Shown: one piece after another, positions 1 through 10,980 of the stretch
Layout: the number at the start of each line of letters is the position of its first letter
Position numbering within the stretch: the first letter of the stretch is position 1
Assembly (NCBI GenBank): GCA_947497175.1
Contig: CANMFM010000001.1
Coordinates: 62,001 to 126,000, forward strand
Length of the DNA: 64,000 nucleotides
Direction of reading: 5' to 3'
DNA from: an uncultured Aquimarina sp.
GTDB lineage: Bacteria; Bacteroidota; Bacteroidia; Flavobacteriales; Flavobacteriaceae
The notes under the pieces: generated by a model
What the model saw: only the letters and a program-made list of their open reading frames with translations
Databases searched by the model: none
Told to the model about the DNA's origin: nothing
Program-made: the position numbers and the translations under genes

Positions 1-1
1 A

Positions 2-241
2 CGATCTGTTCTCTTGTCACAAATAGACATGATTACACTGGATGTTTTGCCTAATGATATTGCATATGCTCCTCATAATGCTAAACAAACCTATGGTTTG
101 TTTAAAAATCAAAATGAGCAAGAACTGATTTTAGATGCATTAGAAAAGGCAAACGGAAACAAAGCAAAGGCAGCAAGAATGCTTTCAATAGATCGTAAGA
201 CGTTATACAACAAATTAAAGCAATATGATATCAGTCTTTAA
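2..241 (+). CDS. C-terminal end of a sigma-54-dependent (NtrC-type) response regulator, partial
   Basis: The reading frame is open from the first bases of the window, so the start lies upstream. The last ~45 residues form a Fis-type helix-turn-helix (LDALEKANGNKAKAARML followed by IDRKTLYNKLKQY), which in the NtrC family binds enhancer sites for sigma-54 promoters. The receiver and AAA+ domains, if present, are outside the window. Its stop codon overlaps by 4 bp the end of the convergent hybrid histidine kinase, which suggests a signalling pair, although convergent genes cannot share a transcript. The Fis domain is clear; that the missing part is a complete NtrC-type protein is inference. Confidence 0.75.
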   Translation, partial: RSVLLSQIDMITLDVLPNDIAYAPHNAKQTYGLFKNQNEQELILDALEKANGNKAKAARMLSIDRKTLYNKLKQYDISL

Positions 242-2664
242 TTTTCTACTTTTAGTTTGTCAATAAGTTCTTCAATTATTGTAATTCCATTTTGAGTTAA
301 GTTTAATATCGATTCCTTATCAAGGTCATATTGATCTGGATGCTCTAATTTTTCAAGGATTGGGATTACTTCTTTTGCTTTTATTTGTTTGAACATAGGT
401 AGCATTTTATGTGCTATCCTTTTGATATGATGTATATCCTGCTTTTCTACTTTGTTTTTTAATTCTTTTAAGTTGTCAATAGTACTTTCATAAAAAGTGT
501 CTAAGATGGCGTATAAAGAATCAGAATCGCCATGCGCAAAAAGCATTAGATCGTTTAAAGAATACTTTTCATTTATACTGGTGTTTACGGCAGTATCTTC
601 ATAATCAATTATGTCAACCCGAAGAATTTCAGCAATAAGATCTATTAACTCCTTTGGAGCATATGGTTTGCGCAAACTACCGGCAAAACCTGCCTCTTGA
701 TATTCTAAGAACGAAGTGTCTGTTCTCCCGGATAAGGCTATCACTGGTAAATTAGATTGGTCGGTATTGTTTTTAATGGCTTCTAAAAGCTCAAAACCAT
801 CCATCTTTGGCATTTGAATATCGGTTAAAATAAGATCATAAGTGTTTGTTTGAATCAAAGAAAAAGCATCGACACCATTTTCGCAAACGTCATAAGATAA
901 ACCTGCAAGAGAAGCTACTTCACTGGTTAATGACAATTGACTAGGATCGTCATCGACAATTAATACTTTTTTATTGAAAAAATTCTGAATCTCAGAAATT
1001 TCATTTTCCTCTTCCGGAGCTAACAAGTGTGAAAGCTTAATCGGAATATAGAAGATAAACTCACTTCCTTCATTAAGTTCGCTAATCAACTCAATTTTTC
1101 CATTGAGAAGCTCGATTATTTTTTTGGTAATAGCCAACCCAAGACCAAAACCACCATATCTTTTTTCGGTGTCGTCATCACCTTGAGAAAATTCTTCAAA
1201 TATATGGCGCTGCTGGTCTTTGGTAATACCGATACCTGTATCCTTTACTGATATCACTAATTGCTTTTCGGATAGCCCATTTTCAATAATTTTACTTTCG
1301 ATAATTATGGATCCTTCATCTGTGAATTTATAAGCATTATTAACCAGGTTGGTAAGTATTTGCTTAATCCTGAAGGGGTCGCTTAAATATTGTTTTTTTA
1401 GTTGATCATCTGTAATAATTTGTATGTCAAGATCTTTTTTATCATTTATTGGAATTACGCTTGAAATCGTATTTTCAATTAATTTTTTAGGAGAAAAAGG
1501 TAATTCTTCAATAACCATTCTTCCAGCTTCAAGTTTGGATAAATCCAGTAGGTCATTTACAAGGTGTAAGATGTAATCTGATGATTTTTTAAGGTGGTCT
1601 AAATAGTGCTTTTGCTTGTTGTTTAATCCGGTTCTTTCTAATAAATCCGAATATCCTATTACTGTATTCAGTGGTGAGCGTAGATCATGAGTAACCGTAT
1701 TAATCAATGATTCTCGCGTTTTCAGAAGAGATTCTGTATAGGTTTTTTCAGCTTCAAGCTCATTACGGTATTTCTGACTTTTAGAAACATCTTTAGTAAT
1801 TAAATACAAAAATATAATGGCAATTAGAAGGCTTATTGCTGCTATTACAACAATAATGTTAGATGTATTGTTAAGTACTTCATTAGAAGCTTCTAACCTC
1901 TTGAAATATTGCTTTCTTTCGTTAAGTTCTATAGCAGCTAATAAATCTCGTAACTGTTTGGTTATAATTTGATCGTTTTTTAGAAGATTGTTTTCTTTTA
2001 TAGATATTTCTCGCTTGTATCTTTTGTCTTTTTGCTCTAATTCTGCAAGTACTTGTTTAACAGAGCTGGCCAAAGAATCTACAGTTTGATTGGTTAAGCG
2101 TTTGGCGTTATCTTTTTTGGTATATTCTAAAATATCAATTAAAGCTCTCCTAGTTCGGGGATCATAGTCTTTAAATCTTATATCATAATTTTCATATCCT
2201 CCAAAACTTTTATTCACCTTCTTTAACTCATTAATAGCGGTTTCATACAATCCTTTTTGTTTGCGCTGTTCATAAATTTTTATGAGTTCTTCAAGGTTTT
2301 TATTCTTACTATCAATAAGATATTTGATACTGTCAATTTTTTTAGTTTGTAGAGTATCATCAGATATTTCAGATACCTTATTAATTGTTTGTAGTATCGT
2401 GTCAATTTTTGTTTTATATAAAGTAAACTTGCTTACATCTGAGGTCTGAATAATGTTGCGCGTTAAACTCTCTGCTTCGTACAATCCGGTTATTGTTTCA
2501 CCCACCAAAAAGAGTTTCTCATTATTTTCACTTTTAATTTCGGTAATTTGAGTATAATTATTGAGTTGTCGATAAATTACCCAAAAGGCTGTTACGGCAA
2601 GCAAACCTGCAACTAGATATCCCGCAATGATTTTAAACGTAACTGATCTTTTTGTGTTTTTCAT
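238..2664 (-). CDS. Hybrid sensor histidine kinase with receiver and Hpt domains
   Basis: An 808-residue inner-membrane phosphorelay protein. A membrane segment at about 11-30 and another at about 270-290 flank a ~240-residue, coiled-coil-rich sensor region. The DHp domain holds the phospho-acceptor His326 (VTHDLRSPLNTVIGY), followed by an HATPase domain (NLVNNAYKF, then GFGLGLAITKKI). A receiver domain begins near residue 568 (KKVLIVDDDPS) with the phospho-Asp in LILTDIQMPKMDG, and a C-terminal Hpt-like region contains HHIKRIAHKMLP. Sensor, kinase, receiver and transfer domain are thus in one chain, so the output is probably a separate regulator; the NtrC-type regulator whose end overlaps this gene is the obvious candidate. 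The signal sensed is unknown. Confidence 0.9.
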   Translation of the reverse strand: MKNTKRSVTFKIIAGYLVAGLLAVTAFWVIYRQLNNYTQITEIKSENNEKLFLVGETITGLYEAESLTRNIIQTSDVSKFTLYKTKIDTILQTINKVSEISDDTLQTKKIDSIKYLIDSKNKNLEELIKIYEQRKQKGLYETAINELKKVNKSFGGYENYDIRFKDYDPRTRRALIDILEYTKKDNAKRLTNQTVDSLASSVKQVLAELEQKDKRYKREISIKENNLLKNDQIITKQLRDLLAAIELNERKQYFKRLEASNEVLNNTSNIIVVIAAISLLIAIIFLYLITKDVSKSQKYRNELEAEKTYTESLLKTRESLINTVTHDLRSPLNTVIGYSDLLERTGLNNKQKHYLDHLKKSSDYILHLVNDLLDLSKLEAGRMVIEELPFSPKKLIENTISSVIPINDKKDLDIQIITDDQLKKQYLSDPFRIKQILTNLVNNAYKFTDEGSIIIESKIIENGLSEKQLVISVKDTGIGITKDQQRHIFEEFSQGDDDTEKRYGGFGLGLAITKKIIELLNGKIELISELNEGSEFIFYIPIKLSHLLAPEEENEISEIQNFFNKKVLIVDDDPSQLSLTSEVASLAGLSYDVCENGVDAFSLIQTNTYDLILTDIQMPKMDGFELLEAIKNNTDQSNLPVIALSGRTDTSFLEYQEAGFAGSLRKPYAPKELIDLIAEILRVDIIDYEDTAVNTSINEKYSLNDLMLFAHGDSDSLYAILDTFYESTIDNLKELKNKVEKQDIHHIKRIAHKMLPMFKQIKAKEVIPILEKLEHPDQYDLDKESILNLTQNGITIIEELIDKLKVEN

Positions 2665-2752
2665 AAAATGAATTCAAGTACTACAATAACTAAAAATACC
2701 GAGATGCATTGTTTTATGAATAATAAAGTTACAATAAATCAATAAAACATAG

Positions 2753-2760
2753 TACTTTTG
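2753..2760 (+). promoter_or_regulatory. Candidate -7 box for the riboswitch-controlled receptor gene
   Basis: TACTTTTG matches the Bacteroidota -7 consensus TAnnTTTG and lies about 14 bases before the TPP riboswitch, so transcription would begin just ahead of the aptamer. No convincing -33 TTG is seen at the expected distance. Confidence 0.45.
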
Positions 2761-2773
2761 CCCCAAATCTCAA

Positions 2774-2910
2774 AAGGGGTGCTTTTTTATAGTTTTGGTT
2801 TGATGACAAAAGTTTTGAGTTCAGGAACTCAAGTTTAACGTATCAAGAATAACTGCATAAAGGCTGAGATCATACCCAATGAACCTGGGCGGGTAATGCT
2901 GCCAAGGGAC
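2774..2910 (+). promoter_or_regulatory. TPP riboswitch (THI element) upstream of an outer-membrane receptor
   Basis: The conserved TPP-aptamer blocks are present in order: GGGGTGC (2776-2782), GGCTGAGA (2862-2869), ACCC (2874-2877), then GAACCTGG, a GGGTAATGCTGCC block and AAGGGA ending near 2910. About 80 nt separate the first two blocks, much more than in the second riboswitch of this window. The extra sequence holds an 8-bp hairpin (2815-2832, TTGAGTTC/GAACTCAA), which suggests an extended P3 arm. A short A/T-rich hairpin with a T run follows (2921-2943, AAAAGATAT/ATATCTTTT), a plausible terminator-type expression platform. Binding of TPP should lower expression of the receptor gene downstream. 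Confidence 0.9.
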
Positions 2911-3079
2911 TAAGGAGTTGAAAAGATATAACATATCTTTTTTGCGATAGTCGAGATGGTGACGGAGACTATAGTTCGTAGCTTAAATTGTATTTCAAAT
3001 ACATTATCCGACACCATTTAATCAAATTAATTTAATAGTAGAATAATTACCCCTTTTATTCGTGATAAATCATTTACGA

Positions 3080-5263
3080 ATGAAAAACGTAGTGTTTTTT
3101 CTTATACTTTTTTCTTTAAGTATAAGCGTGTTGGCTCAAGGGCAGCAAAAAGATTCAATTCCAAATAAGGTTGAGAAACTCGATGAGGTGCTAGTCAAAT
3201 CTGTTCGTGTTAGTGCAGATTCGCCTATTACACACTCTAATGTATCTAAAGAAGAGTTGGCAGAGCGTAATCTTGGTCAGGATATTCCGATATTGTTAAA
3301 TTACTTACCAGGAGTAGTCTCGACCACAGATGCAGGTACAGGGGTTGGATATACCTATATTCGGGTTCGAGGAAGTGATGCTTCCAGAGTTAATGTAACG
3401 TTAAACGGAATACCATTTAATGATGCTGAGAGCCAAGGTACGTTTTGGGTCAACCTGCCAGATTTTGCATCTTCCATAGAAAATCTTCAGTTGCAACGCG
3501 GTGTCGGAACTTCAACAAATGGATCAGGAGCATTCGGAGCGAGTTTAAATCTATTAACAGATGCTGTTTCTGAAACCGCTAATGCAGAAATTTCTAATTC
3601 TTTTGGATCTTTCAATACCAGAAGACATAATGTAAAATTTAGTACAGGTTTATTGAATGATCATATAGAAATTGCAGGGCGATTGTCTGCCATAGTATCA
3701 GACGGATATGTTGATCGAGCATCTTCTGACCTAAAATCATATTTTTTGCAAGGATCTTATGTGGATGATAACACCTTGATAAAAGCAGTTACTTTTGGAG
3801 GTCATGAAATTACCTACCAATCCTGGTTTGGAATTGATAAAGAAACACTCCAGACTGATCGTACTTTTAATCCAGCGGGACAATACACAGATGAAAATGG
3901 AAATACACGTTTCTATGATAATGAAGTAGATGATTACAAACAAGACCATTATCAATTACACTGGAACCAAAGATATGACAACAATTGGTCAACAAATTTA
4001 GGGCTCAACTACACATACGGTAGAGGATTCTTTGAACAATATAAAGAAGATGAGGATTTTGCAGATTATGATTTTACACCCATAATCACTACTAACGATA
4101 CGATTAATACTACAGATCTGATTCGCCGTAGATGGTTAGATAACGATTTTTATGTGGTTAATGCTTCGGCTAATTATAAAAATAATAATGTGGATATAGA
4201 TTTCGGAGCTTTTTATAGCTATTATGACGGAGATCATTTTGGTGAAGTGATTTGGGCTCAAAACGCTGGTGGATCAGAAATAAGAGATCGATACTACTTT
4301 GGAAATGGGGAAAAGAATGAATTTAGCATTTTTGGAAAAACTACCTACAGAGTAAATGATCAATGGAGTGCTTTTTTGGATCTTCAAGGACGGTTTGTAG
4401 GATACAAAACTACAGGAGACACCTCAGATCAAATCCCGCTAGAAGTCGACGAACAGTATGATTTCTTTAATCCAAAGTTTGGAGCTACCTACCAGTTAAA
4501 TACCTCAAACCAATTGTATGCATCTTATGCAAGAGCCAATAGAGAGCCACGAAGAAGCGATTTTGAAAACGGAATCGATACCGCTGAAATATTAAACGAT
4601 ATAGAATTAGGGTGGCGTTTTTCAAAAAACAAGACGGTAGTAAATACGAACCTGTATTATATGTGGTACAAAGATCAATTAGTGCTTACAGGTGCGTTGG
4701 ATGATGTAGGAGCGCCAATACGAGCTACCAGTGGAGAAAGTTATCGTCTGGGAATCGAAATTGATGCAGACATCACCCTTTTAGATAAATTTGTGATTAA
4801 ACCCAATGTTGCACTAGGTACGAATAAAAATAGAGATTTTGTAACCTCAAAAGATGGAAATCTGGTAAATCTGGGGACTACTAACATATCGTATTCTCCT
4901 AACGTTGTCGCAGGTAATATGTTTATTTATCAACCTATTAAAAATCTTCAATTAGGATTGCTATCTAAGTTTGTTGGAGAACAATACATGGGTAATATTG
5001 ATAGTGAAACCTCTAAATTAGATAGTTTTTTTATCAATGATCTTAATATTGTATACGAAATCAAAGACGTTTCTGTCTTCAAATCGATTGTGCTTACGGG
5101 ATTGGTAAATAATATTTTTGATAAAGAATATGTCTCCAACGGATATTTCTTCACCTATGATGATGATTTTTCAAACCCAGGAACAATTACAACAATTGAA
5201 GGTGCAGGGTTTTATCCACAAGCTGGAATTAATTTCTTAGTTGGAGCGACACTAAAATTTTAA
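3080..5263 (+). CDS. TonB-dependent outer-membrane receptor under TPP riboswitch control (thiamin or precursor uptake)
   Basis: A ~727-residue receptor. The start chosen is the ATG at 3080, which gives a direct signal peptide (MKNVVFFLILFSLSISVLAQ); a GTG 18 bases upstream is in frame but less likely. A short TonB-box-like stretch (KLDEVLVKSVRV) is followed by a plug domain (LPGVVSTTDAGTG, YIRVRGSDASRVNVTLNGIP, LQRGVGTSTNGSGAFGASLN) and a long beta-barrel ending in an aromatic residue (GATLKF). There is no N-terminal CarboxypepD_reg domain, unlike the other receptors here. The TPP riboswitch in its leader and the thiamin genes that follow point to uptake of thiamin or one of its moieties; TPP-regulated receptors of this kind are known from comparative studies of Bacteroidota. 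The exact ligand is inferred. Confidence 0.88.
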   Translation: MKNVVFFLILFSLSISVLAQGQQKDSIPNKVEKLDEVLVKSVRVSADSPITHSNVSKEELAERNLGQDIPILLNYLPGVVSTTDAGTGVGYTYIRVRGSDASRVNVTLNGIPFNDAESQGTFWVNLPDFASSIENLQLQRGVGTSTNGSGAFGASLNLLTDAVSETANAEISNSFGSFNTRRHNVKFSTGLLNDHIEIAGRLSAIVSDGYVDRASSDLKSYFLQGSYVDDNTLIKAVTFGGHEITYQSWFGIDKETLQTDRTFNPAGQYTDENGNTRFYDNEVDDYKQDHYQLHWNQRYDNNWSTNLGLNYTYGRGFFEQYKEDEDFADYDFTPIITTNDTINTTDLIRRRWLDNDFYVVNASANYKNNNVDIDFGAFYSYYDGDHFGEVIWAQNAGGSEIRDRYYFGNGEKNEFSIFGKTTYRVNDQWSAFLDLQGRFVGYKTTGDTSDQIPLEVDEQYDFFNPKFGATYQLNTSNQLYASYARANREPRRSDFENGIDTAEILNDIELGWRFSKNKTVVNTNLYYMWYKDQLVLTGALDDVGAPIRATSGESYRLGIEIDADITLLDKFVIKPNVALGTNKNRDFVTSKDGNLVNLGTTNISYSPNVVAGNMFIYQPIKNLQLGLLSKFVGEQYMGNIDSETSKLDSFFINDLNIVYEIKDVSVFKSIVLTGLVNNIFDKEYVSNGYFFTYDDDFSNPGTITTIEGAGFYPQAGINFLVGATLKF

Positions 5264-5265
5264 AT

Positions 5266-5303
5266 AAAAAAGAGGGTAGATCTAGGTGTACCCTCCTTTT
5301 TTT
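5266..5303 (+). terminator. Intrinsic terminator after the thiamin receptor gene
   Basis: A GAGGGTA/TACCCTC stem follows the receptor stop codon directly and ends in a run of seven T after one C. It separates the receptor transcript from the second riboswitch, which begins about 25 bases later. Confidence 0.75.
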
Positions 5304-5328
5304 ATAGTATTTTTATAACATAAGCTTT

Positions 5329-5400
5329 AGGGGTGTTTTCGCAATAGCGAAATCTGAGAAATACCCTTTGAACCTGATGCGGTTAGTACCGGCGAAGGGA
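5329..5400 (+). promoter_or_regulatory. TPP riboswitch (THI element) controlling the thiamin biosynthesis operon
   Basis: Compact aptamer with all conserved blocks: AGGGGTGTT, a short P3 hairpin (TTTCGCAATAGCGAAA), TCTGAGAAATACCC, TTTGAACCTGATGCGGTTA, GTACCGGCGAAGGGA. It resembles the classical thiM/thiC element closely, with a normal-length P3. A hairpin ATCACAT/ATGTGAT (5410-5428) follows and may be part of the expression platform. It lies about 90 bases before thiS and should repress the whole thiS-thiH series when TPP is plentiful. Confidence 0.93.
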
Positions 5401-5491
5401 AAAGTTAATATCACATCGTATATGTGATTTATCTTCTACACACAGGTAACTAATATACTACCTAAAGTTTATAGTTTTTAAAAAAAAGGAT

Positions 5492-5692
5492 ATGACTATA
5501 AACGTTAACAATCAATCACAATCTATTTCAGAAAATAGCTCAATAGCTATCTTGTTAGAGCAAATACATATTACACCTAATGGGATTGCTATCGCTATTA
5601 ATAATGAAATTATTTCTAAAGAGAAATGGGATCAGGTCATACTAAATGCTGAAGATCAGGTTACCATTATTAAAGCCACGCAAGGCGGATGA
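5492..5692 (+). CDS. thiS: Thiamin biosynthesis sulfur carrier ThiS
   Basis: A 66-residue ubiquitin-like protein ending in the required Gly-Gly (ATQGG), where a thiocarboxylate is formed before sulfur is given to the thiazole synthase ThiG. The start ATG has an A/G-rich stretch (AAAAAAAGGA) directly upstream. It is the first gene after the second TPP riboswitch. ThiS normally needs adenylation by a ThiF/MoeB-type enzyme, and no such gene lies in this window, so activation must come from elsewhere in the genome. Confidence 0.93.
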   Translation: MTINVNNQSQSISENSSIAILLEQIHITPNGIAIAINNEIISKEKWDQVILNAEDQVTIIKATQGG

Positions 5693-5724
5693 TTAATGTT
5701 GTTCTTGTAGAAACCATAATACTG

Positions 5725-7698
<1,974 letters not shown>

Positions 7699-8031
7699 AC
7701 TGTAATGCCAGTAAAGGCTAAAATCTGTTACACTTTTGTAATTGATTTTTTGAGAAGCTTTTTCCTGCGCTACGCTATATCTTTTGCGGTTAAAGACCAC
7801 AAAAGGATGCCGCTACGATCAGGGCTAAAGGATTATATGTTAAAAAATACGTTTTGAAAAAGTTTAAAATAAAAAATAAAAATCTGTAACGGGTGTTAAT
7901 CGCGTGATCGTATGGTCTCTTCTGTTTATGGAGAAGGTTAAGATAAAAGTTTTTCAATCGAACCCCTCGTTTTAATTCTCTCCCAAAAGAAGGCTTCAAT
8001 TAATCATTAGATTAAACTTTAAATAGGCACT
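7699..8031. other. 333-base gap between thiC and the ThiE-like gene with a conserved-looking intergenic sequence
   Basis: No convincing gene. The stretch at about 7755-7830 (containing TTTTTCCTGCGCTACGCTAT and, on the other strand, AGCCCTGATCGTAGCGGCAT) resembles from memory a sequence found between genes in many Flavobacteriaceae genomes. A minus-strand frame of 69 codons (7790-7999) runs through it but shows no domain, no signal peptide and an unusual composition, so I treat it as non-coding. Confidence 0.4.
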
Positions 8032-8637
8032 ATGATATTAGTTTTAACCTCAGAACGAGCATTAGAAAATGAAGCTGAGCAGATCAATGATTTGTTTGAT
8101 GCGGGTTTAGAAATATTACACTTACGCAAACCAACGTTTACTATCAATGGGTATCGAGCATTATTAGATGTAATAGATAGAACATATCACAATCGGATTA
8201 TGACACATCAGTTTCCCGAGTTGACGTTAGAGTACCCACTAAGAGGCATACATTTACAAGAACAAGCTCGATTAGATCTGGGAGATGCCTTGGCAGTAAC
8301 TACAGAGGTCTATAAAAATAAAGGATTTTTGGTAAGCAGTTCATTTCATTCTAAAGAAGAGATCAAGGTTTGTGATGTTGATTTTGAATATGTTTTATTA
8401 AGTCCTGTTTTTGGTTCAATTTCTAAACCAGGGTATAAAGGAAAAGGGTTTGATGTTACCGATCTTGATCAAGTTGTAATCGGGATGGGCGGTATTCATG
8501 AAAGAACATTGCAAGCAACGTTTGATCTTGGATTTAAAGGAGTCGGTATATTAGGTGGAATATGGAATACAAAGGATTCGCTACAAAGTTTTTTAAACAT
8601 AAAAGAAGCCTGTAATAAGGTGCTAAACACTAAATAA
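8032..8637 (+). CDS. ThiE/TenI-like protein, first of two thiamin phosphate synthase paralogues
   Basis: A 201-residue TIM-barrel protein of the ThiE/TenI superfamily. It has HLRKPTFT where active ThiE has QLR-x-K, a phosphate-binding-like VLLSPVFGSISKPGYKG, and a C-terminal GMGGI plus GVGILGGIW. Compared with the second paralogue (9441-10070) it lacks the ...[18 protein letters not shown] block in standard form. TenI members of this family tautomerise the ThiG product, so this may be a thiazole tautomerase or a divergent TMP synthase. It is followed after 3 bases by thiD, so the two are translated together. Confidence 0.75.
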   Translation: MILVLTSERALENEAEQINDLFDAGLEILHLRKPTFTINGYRALLDVIDRTYHNRIMTHQFPELTLEYPLRGIHLQEQARLDLGDALAVTTEVYKNKGFLVSSSFHSKEEIKVCDVDFEYVLLSPVFGSISKPGYKGKGFDVTDLDQVVIGMGGIHERTLQATFDLGFKGVGILGGIWNTKDSLQSFLNIKEACNKVLNTK

Positions 8638-8640
8638 TTG

Positions 8641-9429
8641 ATGAAAACCCGCCCAAACATACTCACAATAGCAGGATTTGATCCTTCAAGCGGTGCCGGG
8701 CTCACTGCAGATATCAAAACTTTCGAAGCGCTGAAATGCTATGGGTTTGCGGTTTTTTCAGCAAATACAATTCAAAATGATATTGAGTTTACGGCCTGTC
8801 ATTGGATTGATATTGAGGTGATCAAAAAGCAAATAGAGATTGTATTCAATAGGTTTGAGATTGATTTTGTAAAAATTGGAATTATACAGAATTGGGAGGT
8901 ACTTAATCTAATTATTGATTTTCTGATTTCTAAAAATAACAATATCAAAATTGTTTTAGATCCGGTGTTAAAATCCAGTTCTAATTTTAATTTTCATAAT
9001 ACAAACGACAGTTCGAGTCATTCCCATTTTAATCAGGATTGTATCGAACGTCAGTTTGATGAAGTTTTAAACAAAATTTATTTGCTGACGCCAAACTATC
9101 AAGAAATAGAAAAGTTATATACCGATAAAACTATTGAGGAAACAATCGAATTTATACGTGGCAAAACCAATGTATTTTTAAAGGGAGGACATCGAAAAAA
9201 AGCTCTGGGAAAGGATGAGTTATTTACTAAAAAAGGGTCCTGCTTTACACTTATGCCAAAGGGTAAAAAGAATTCAGAAAAACACGGAAGCGGCTGTGTC
9301 TTATCCTCGGCAATCACATCGTATTTAGCCTTAGGTTTTCCATTGCTAAAAGCCTGTTATCGAGGTAAACGATATACCGAAAAAGTATTGAGTTCAAATA
9401 AAACAGCATTAGGATATCATAGCATCTAG
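8641..9429 (+). CDS. thiD: Hydroxymethylpyrimidine (phosphate) kinase ThiD
   Basis: A 263-residue ribokinase-fold enzyme that phosphorylates HMP and HMP phosphate. The N-terminus has TIAGFDPSSGAGLTADIKTF, and the C-terminal anion-hole/catalytic motif is present as KHGSGCVLSSAI, with the cysteine typical of ThiD. The ATG at 8641 is preferred to the TTG codon just before it and begins three bases after the previous stop. Between the two motifs the sequence is less conserved than in well-known ThiD proteins (SANTIQNDIEF in place of the usual T-ALTVQNT block), but the key parts are intact. Confidence 0.88.
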   Translation: MKTRPNILTIAGFDPSSGAGLTADIKTFEALKCYGFAVFSANTIQNDIEFTACHWIDIEVIKKQIEIVFNRFEIDFVKIGIIQNWEVLNLIIDFLISKNNNIKIVLDPVLKSSSNFNFHNTNDSSSHSHFNQDCIERQFDEVLNKIYLLTPNYQEIEKLYTDKTIEETIEFIRGKTNVFLKGGHRKKALGKDELFTKKGSCFTLMPKGKKNSEKHGSGCVLSSAITSYLALGFPLLKACYRGKRYTEKVLSSNKTALGYHSI

Positions 9430-9440
9430 AAGACAAGAAC

Positions 9441-10070
9441 ATGAAAGAAATTAGTCTACAGTACATCTCTCAGGGAAATACACCAGAAGAACACCTCCAA
9501 AATATTAAAGAGGTTTGTAAAGCAGGAGTAAAGTGGATACAGTTAAGGCTAAAAGACACAGACATGGCAACGTATTTAAATACAGCGTTGAAGTGTAGAA
9601 ACATTTGCGATCAACAAGAGGTCATCATGATTATTAATGATAATGTAGGTGTGGCAAAAGCAGTCATGGCAGATGGTGTACATTTAGGATTACAGGATAT
9701 GAGTCCAAAAGAAGCTCGTAAAATTCTGGGAGACAATTTCATTATTGGGGGTACAGCAAATACTTTTGAAGATTGTAAACAGCATATCAATGCAGGTGTA
9801 GATTATATTGGTTTGGGTCCTTTCAGGTATACCAAAACAAAGAAAAACTTAAGTCCAATATTAGGCCTTGAGGGGTATCGAAAAATATGTTCAGAATTAC
9901 AAGTTCAAGATATACAAATTCCTATTGTGGCTATTGGCGGTATCACCCCAAATGATATACCTGAAATCATCAGAACAGGAGTAAATGGTATTGCTGTTTC
10001 AAGAATGTTAACTCATCAGAAAGATATAAAAGAAAAAATTAAAACGATAAAGAACTACAGCTTAACATAA
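9441..10070 (+). CDS. thiE: Thiamin phosphate synthase ThiE
   Basis: A 209-residue TIM-barrel enzyme that joins HMP pyrophosphate and thiazole phosphate. Motifs are standard: [58 protein letters not shown] (pyrophosphate/thiazole-phosphate binding), PIVAIGGI and GIAVSRML. This paralogue is therefore the one expected to perform the final coupling. It lies 11 bases after thiD, and its stop codon overlaps the thiG start (TAATG), indicating translational coupling. Confidence 0.93.
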   Translation: MKEISLQYISQGNTPEEHLQNIKEVCKAGVKWIQLRLKDTDMATYLNTALKCRNICDQQEVIMIINDNVGVAKAVMADGVHLGLQDMSPKEARKILGDNFIIGGTANTFEDCKQHINAGVDYIGLGPFRYTKTKKNLSPILGLEGYRKICSELQVQDIQIPIVAIGGITPNDIPEIIRTGVNGIAVSRMLTHQKDIKEKIKTIKNYSLT

Positions 10071-10846
10071 TGGATACATTAAAAATTGCCGATAAAGAAT
10101 TCTCATCAAGATTATTCACAGGCACAGGAAAATTTAGTTCTTCTGAAGTAATGAGAGATGCATTACTCGTTTCAGAAAGTGAATTAATTACGGTAGCACT
10201 AAAACGTGTTGATATTCATAACGAGAGTGATGATATTTTAACCCATTTAAATCATCCACGAATTAATTTACTACCAAATACTTCTGGTGTTCGCGATGCC
10301 AGGGAGGCTGTTTTTGCAGCGCGGTTGGCAAGAGAGGCTTTAGAAACCAATTGGATTAAATTAGAGGTTCATCCGGATCCCAAGTATTTGTTGCCCGACC
10401 CTGTAGAAACCCTAAAAGCAGCAGAAGAGTTGGTAAAACTCGGATTTGTAGTTATGCCCTATATACATGCAGATCCTGTCTTATGCAAACGATTAGAAGA
10501 GGTTGGGGTACAGTGTGTAATGCCGTTAGGAGCCCCTATAGGAAGTAATAAAGGGTTGAAAACCTTAGATTTTTTAGAAATTATAATCGATCAAAGCAAT
10601 GTTCCTGTGGTTGTCGATGCGGGTATAGGCAGCCCTTCGCATGCCGCAAATGCCATGGAGATTGGAGCAGATGCCGTGTTAGTAAATACGGCAATTGCCG
10701 TATCTGAGCAACCGATCAAGATGGCAAAAGCATTTAAAATGGCTGTAGAAGCAGGTCGCATGGCATACAAAGCTAAGTTAGCACCGATAATACAACAAGC
10801 AGAAGCTAGTAGTCCATTAACGAGTTTTTTAAATGAAGATATGTAG
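10070..10846 (+). CDS. thiG: Thiazole synthase ThiG
   Basis: A 258-residue TIM-barrel enzyme that makes the thiazole phosphate ring from deoxyxylulose phosphate, dehydroglycine and ThiS thiocarboxylate. The Schiff-base lysine is Lys97 in [16 protein letters not shown]. Other family blocks are [59 protein letters not shown]. It overlaps the thiE stop by one base and is followed by thiH after 134 bases. Length is normal. Confidence 0.96.
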   Translation: MDTLKIADKEFSSRLFTGTGKFSSSEVMRDALLVSESELITVALKRVDIHNESDDILTHLNHPRINLLPNTSGVRDAREAVFAARLAREALETNWIKLEVHPDPKYLLPDPVETLKAAEELVKLGFVVMPYIHADPVLCKRLEEVGVQCVMPLGAPIGSNKGLKTLDFLEIIIDQSNVPVVVDAGIGSPSHAANAMEIGADAVLVNTAIAVSEQPIKMAKAFKMAVEAGRMAYKAKLAPIIQQAEASSPLTSFLNEDM

Positions 10847-10980
10847 CTTTTAGGCTAGAAACAATGGAGTTAAAAAGTAATAAGTTTAGAAAAATTGCTA
10901 AATACATTGTATTAAATTTAAATAAGGATAGTTAAAATAGCGCCATGTAGCCTACTACTATCGTCTAAAAATTAATCGCT

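Noticed and set aside
7790..7999. 69-codon minus-strand frame between thiC and the ThiE-like gene
   Set aside because: Runs through a repeat-like intergenic sequence, with no domain or signal peptide and no plausible promoter.
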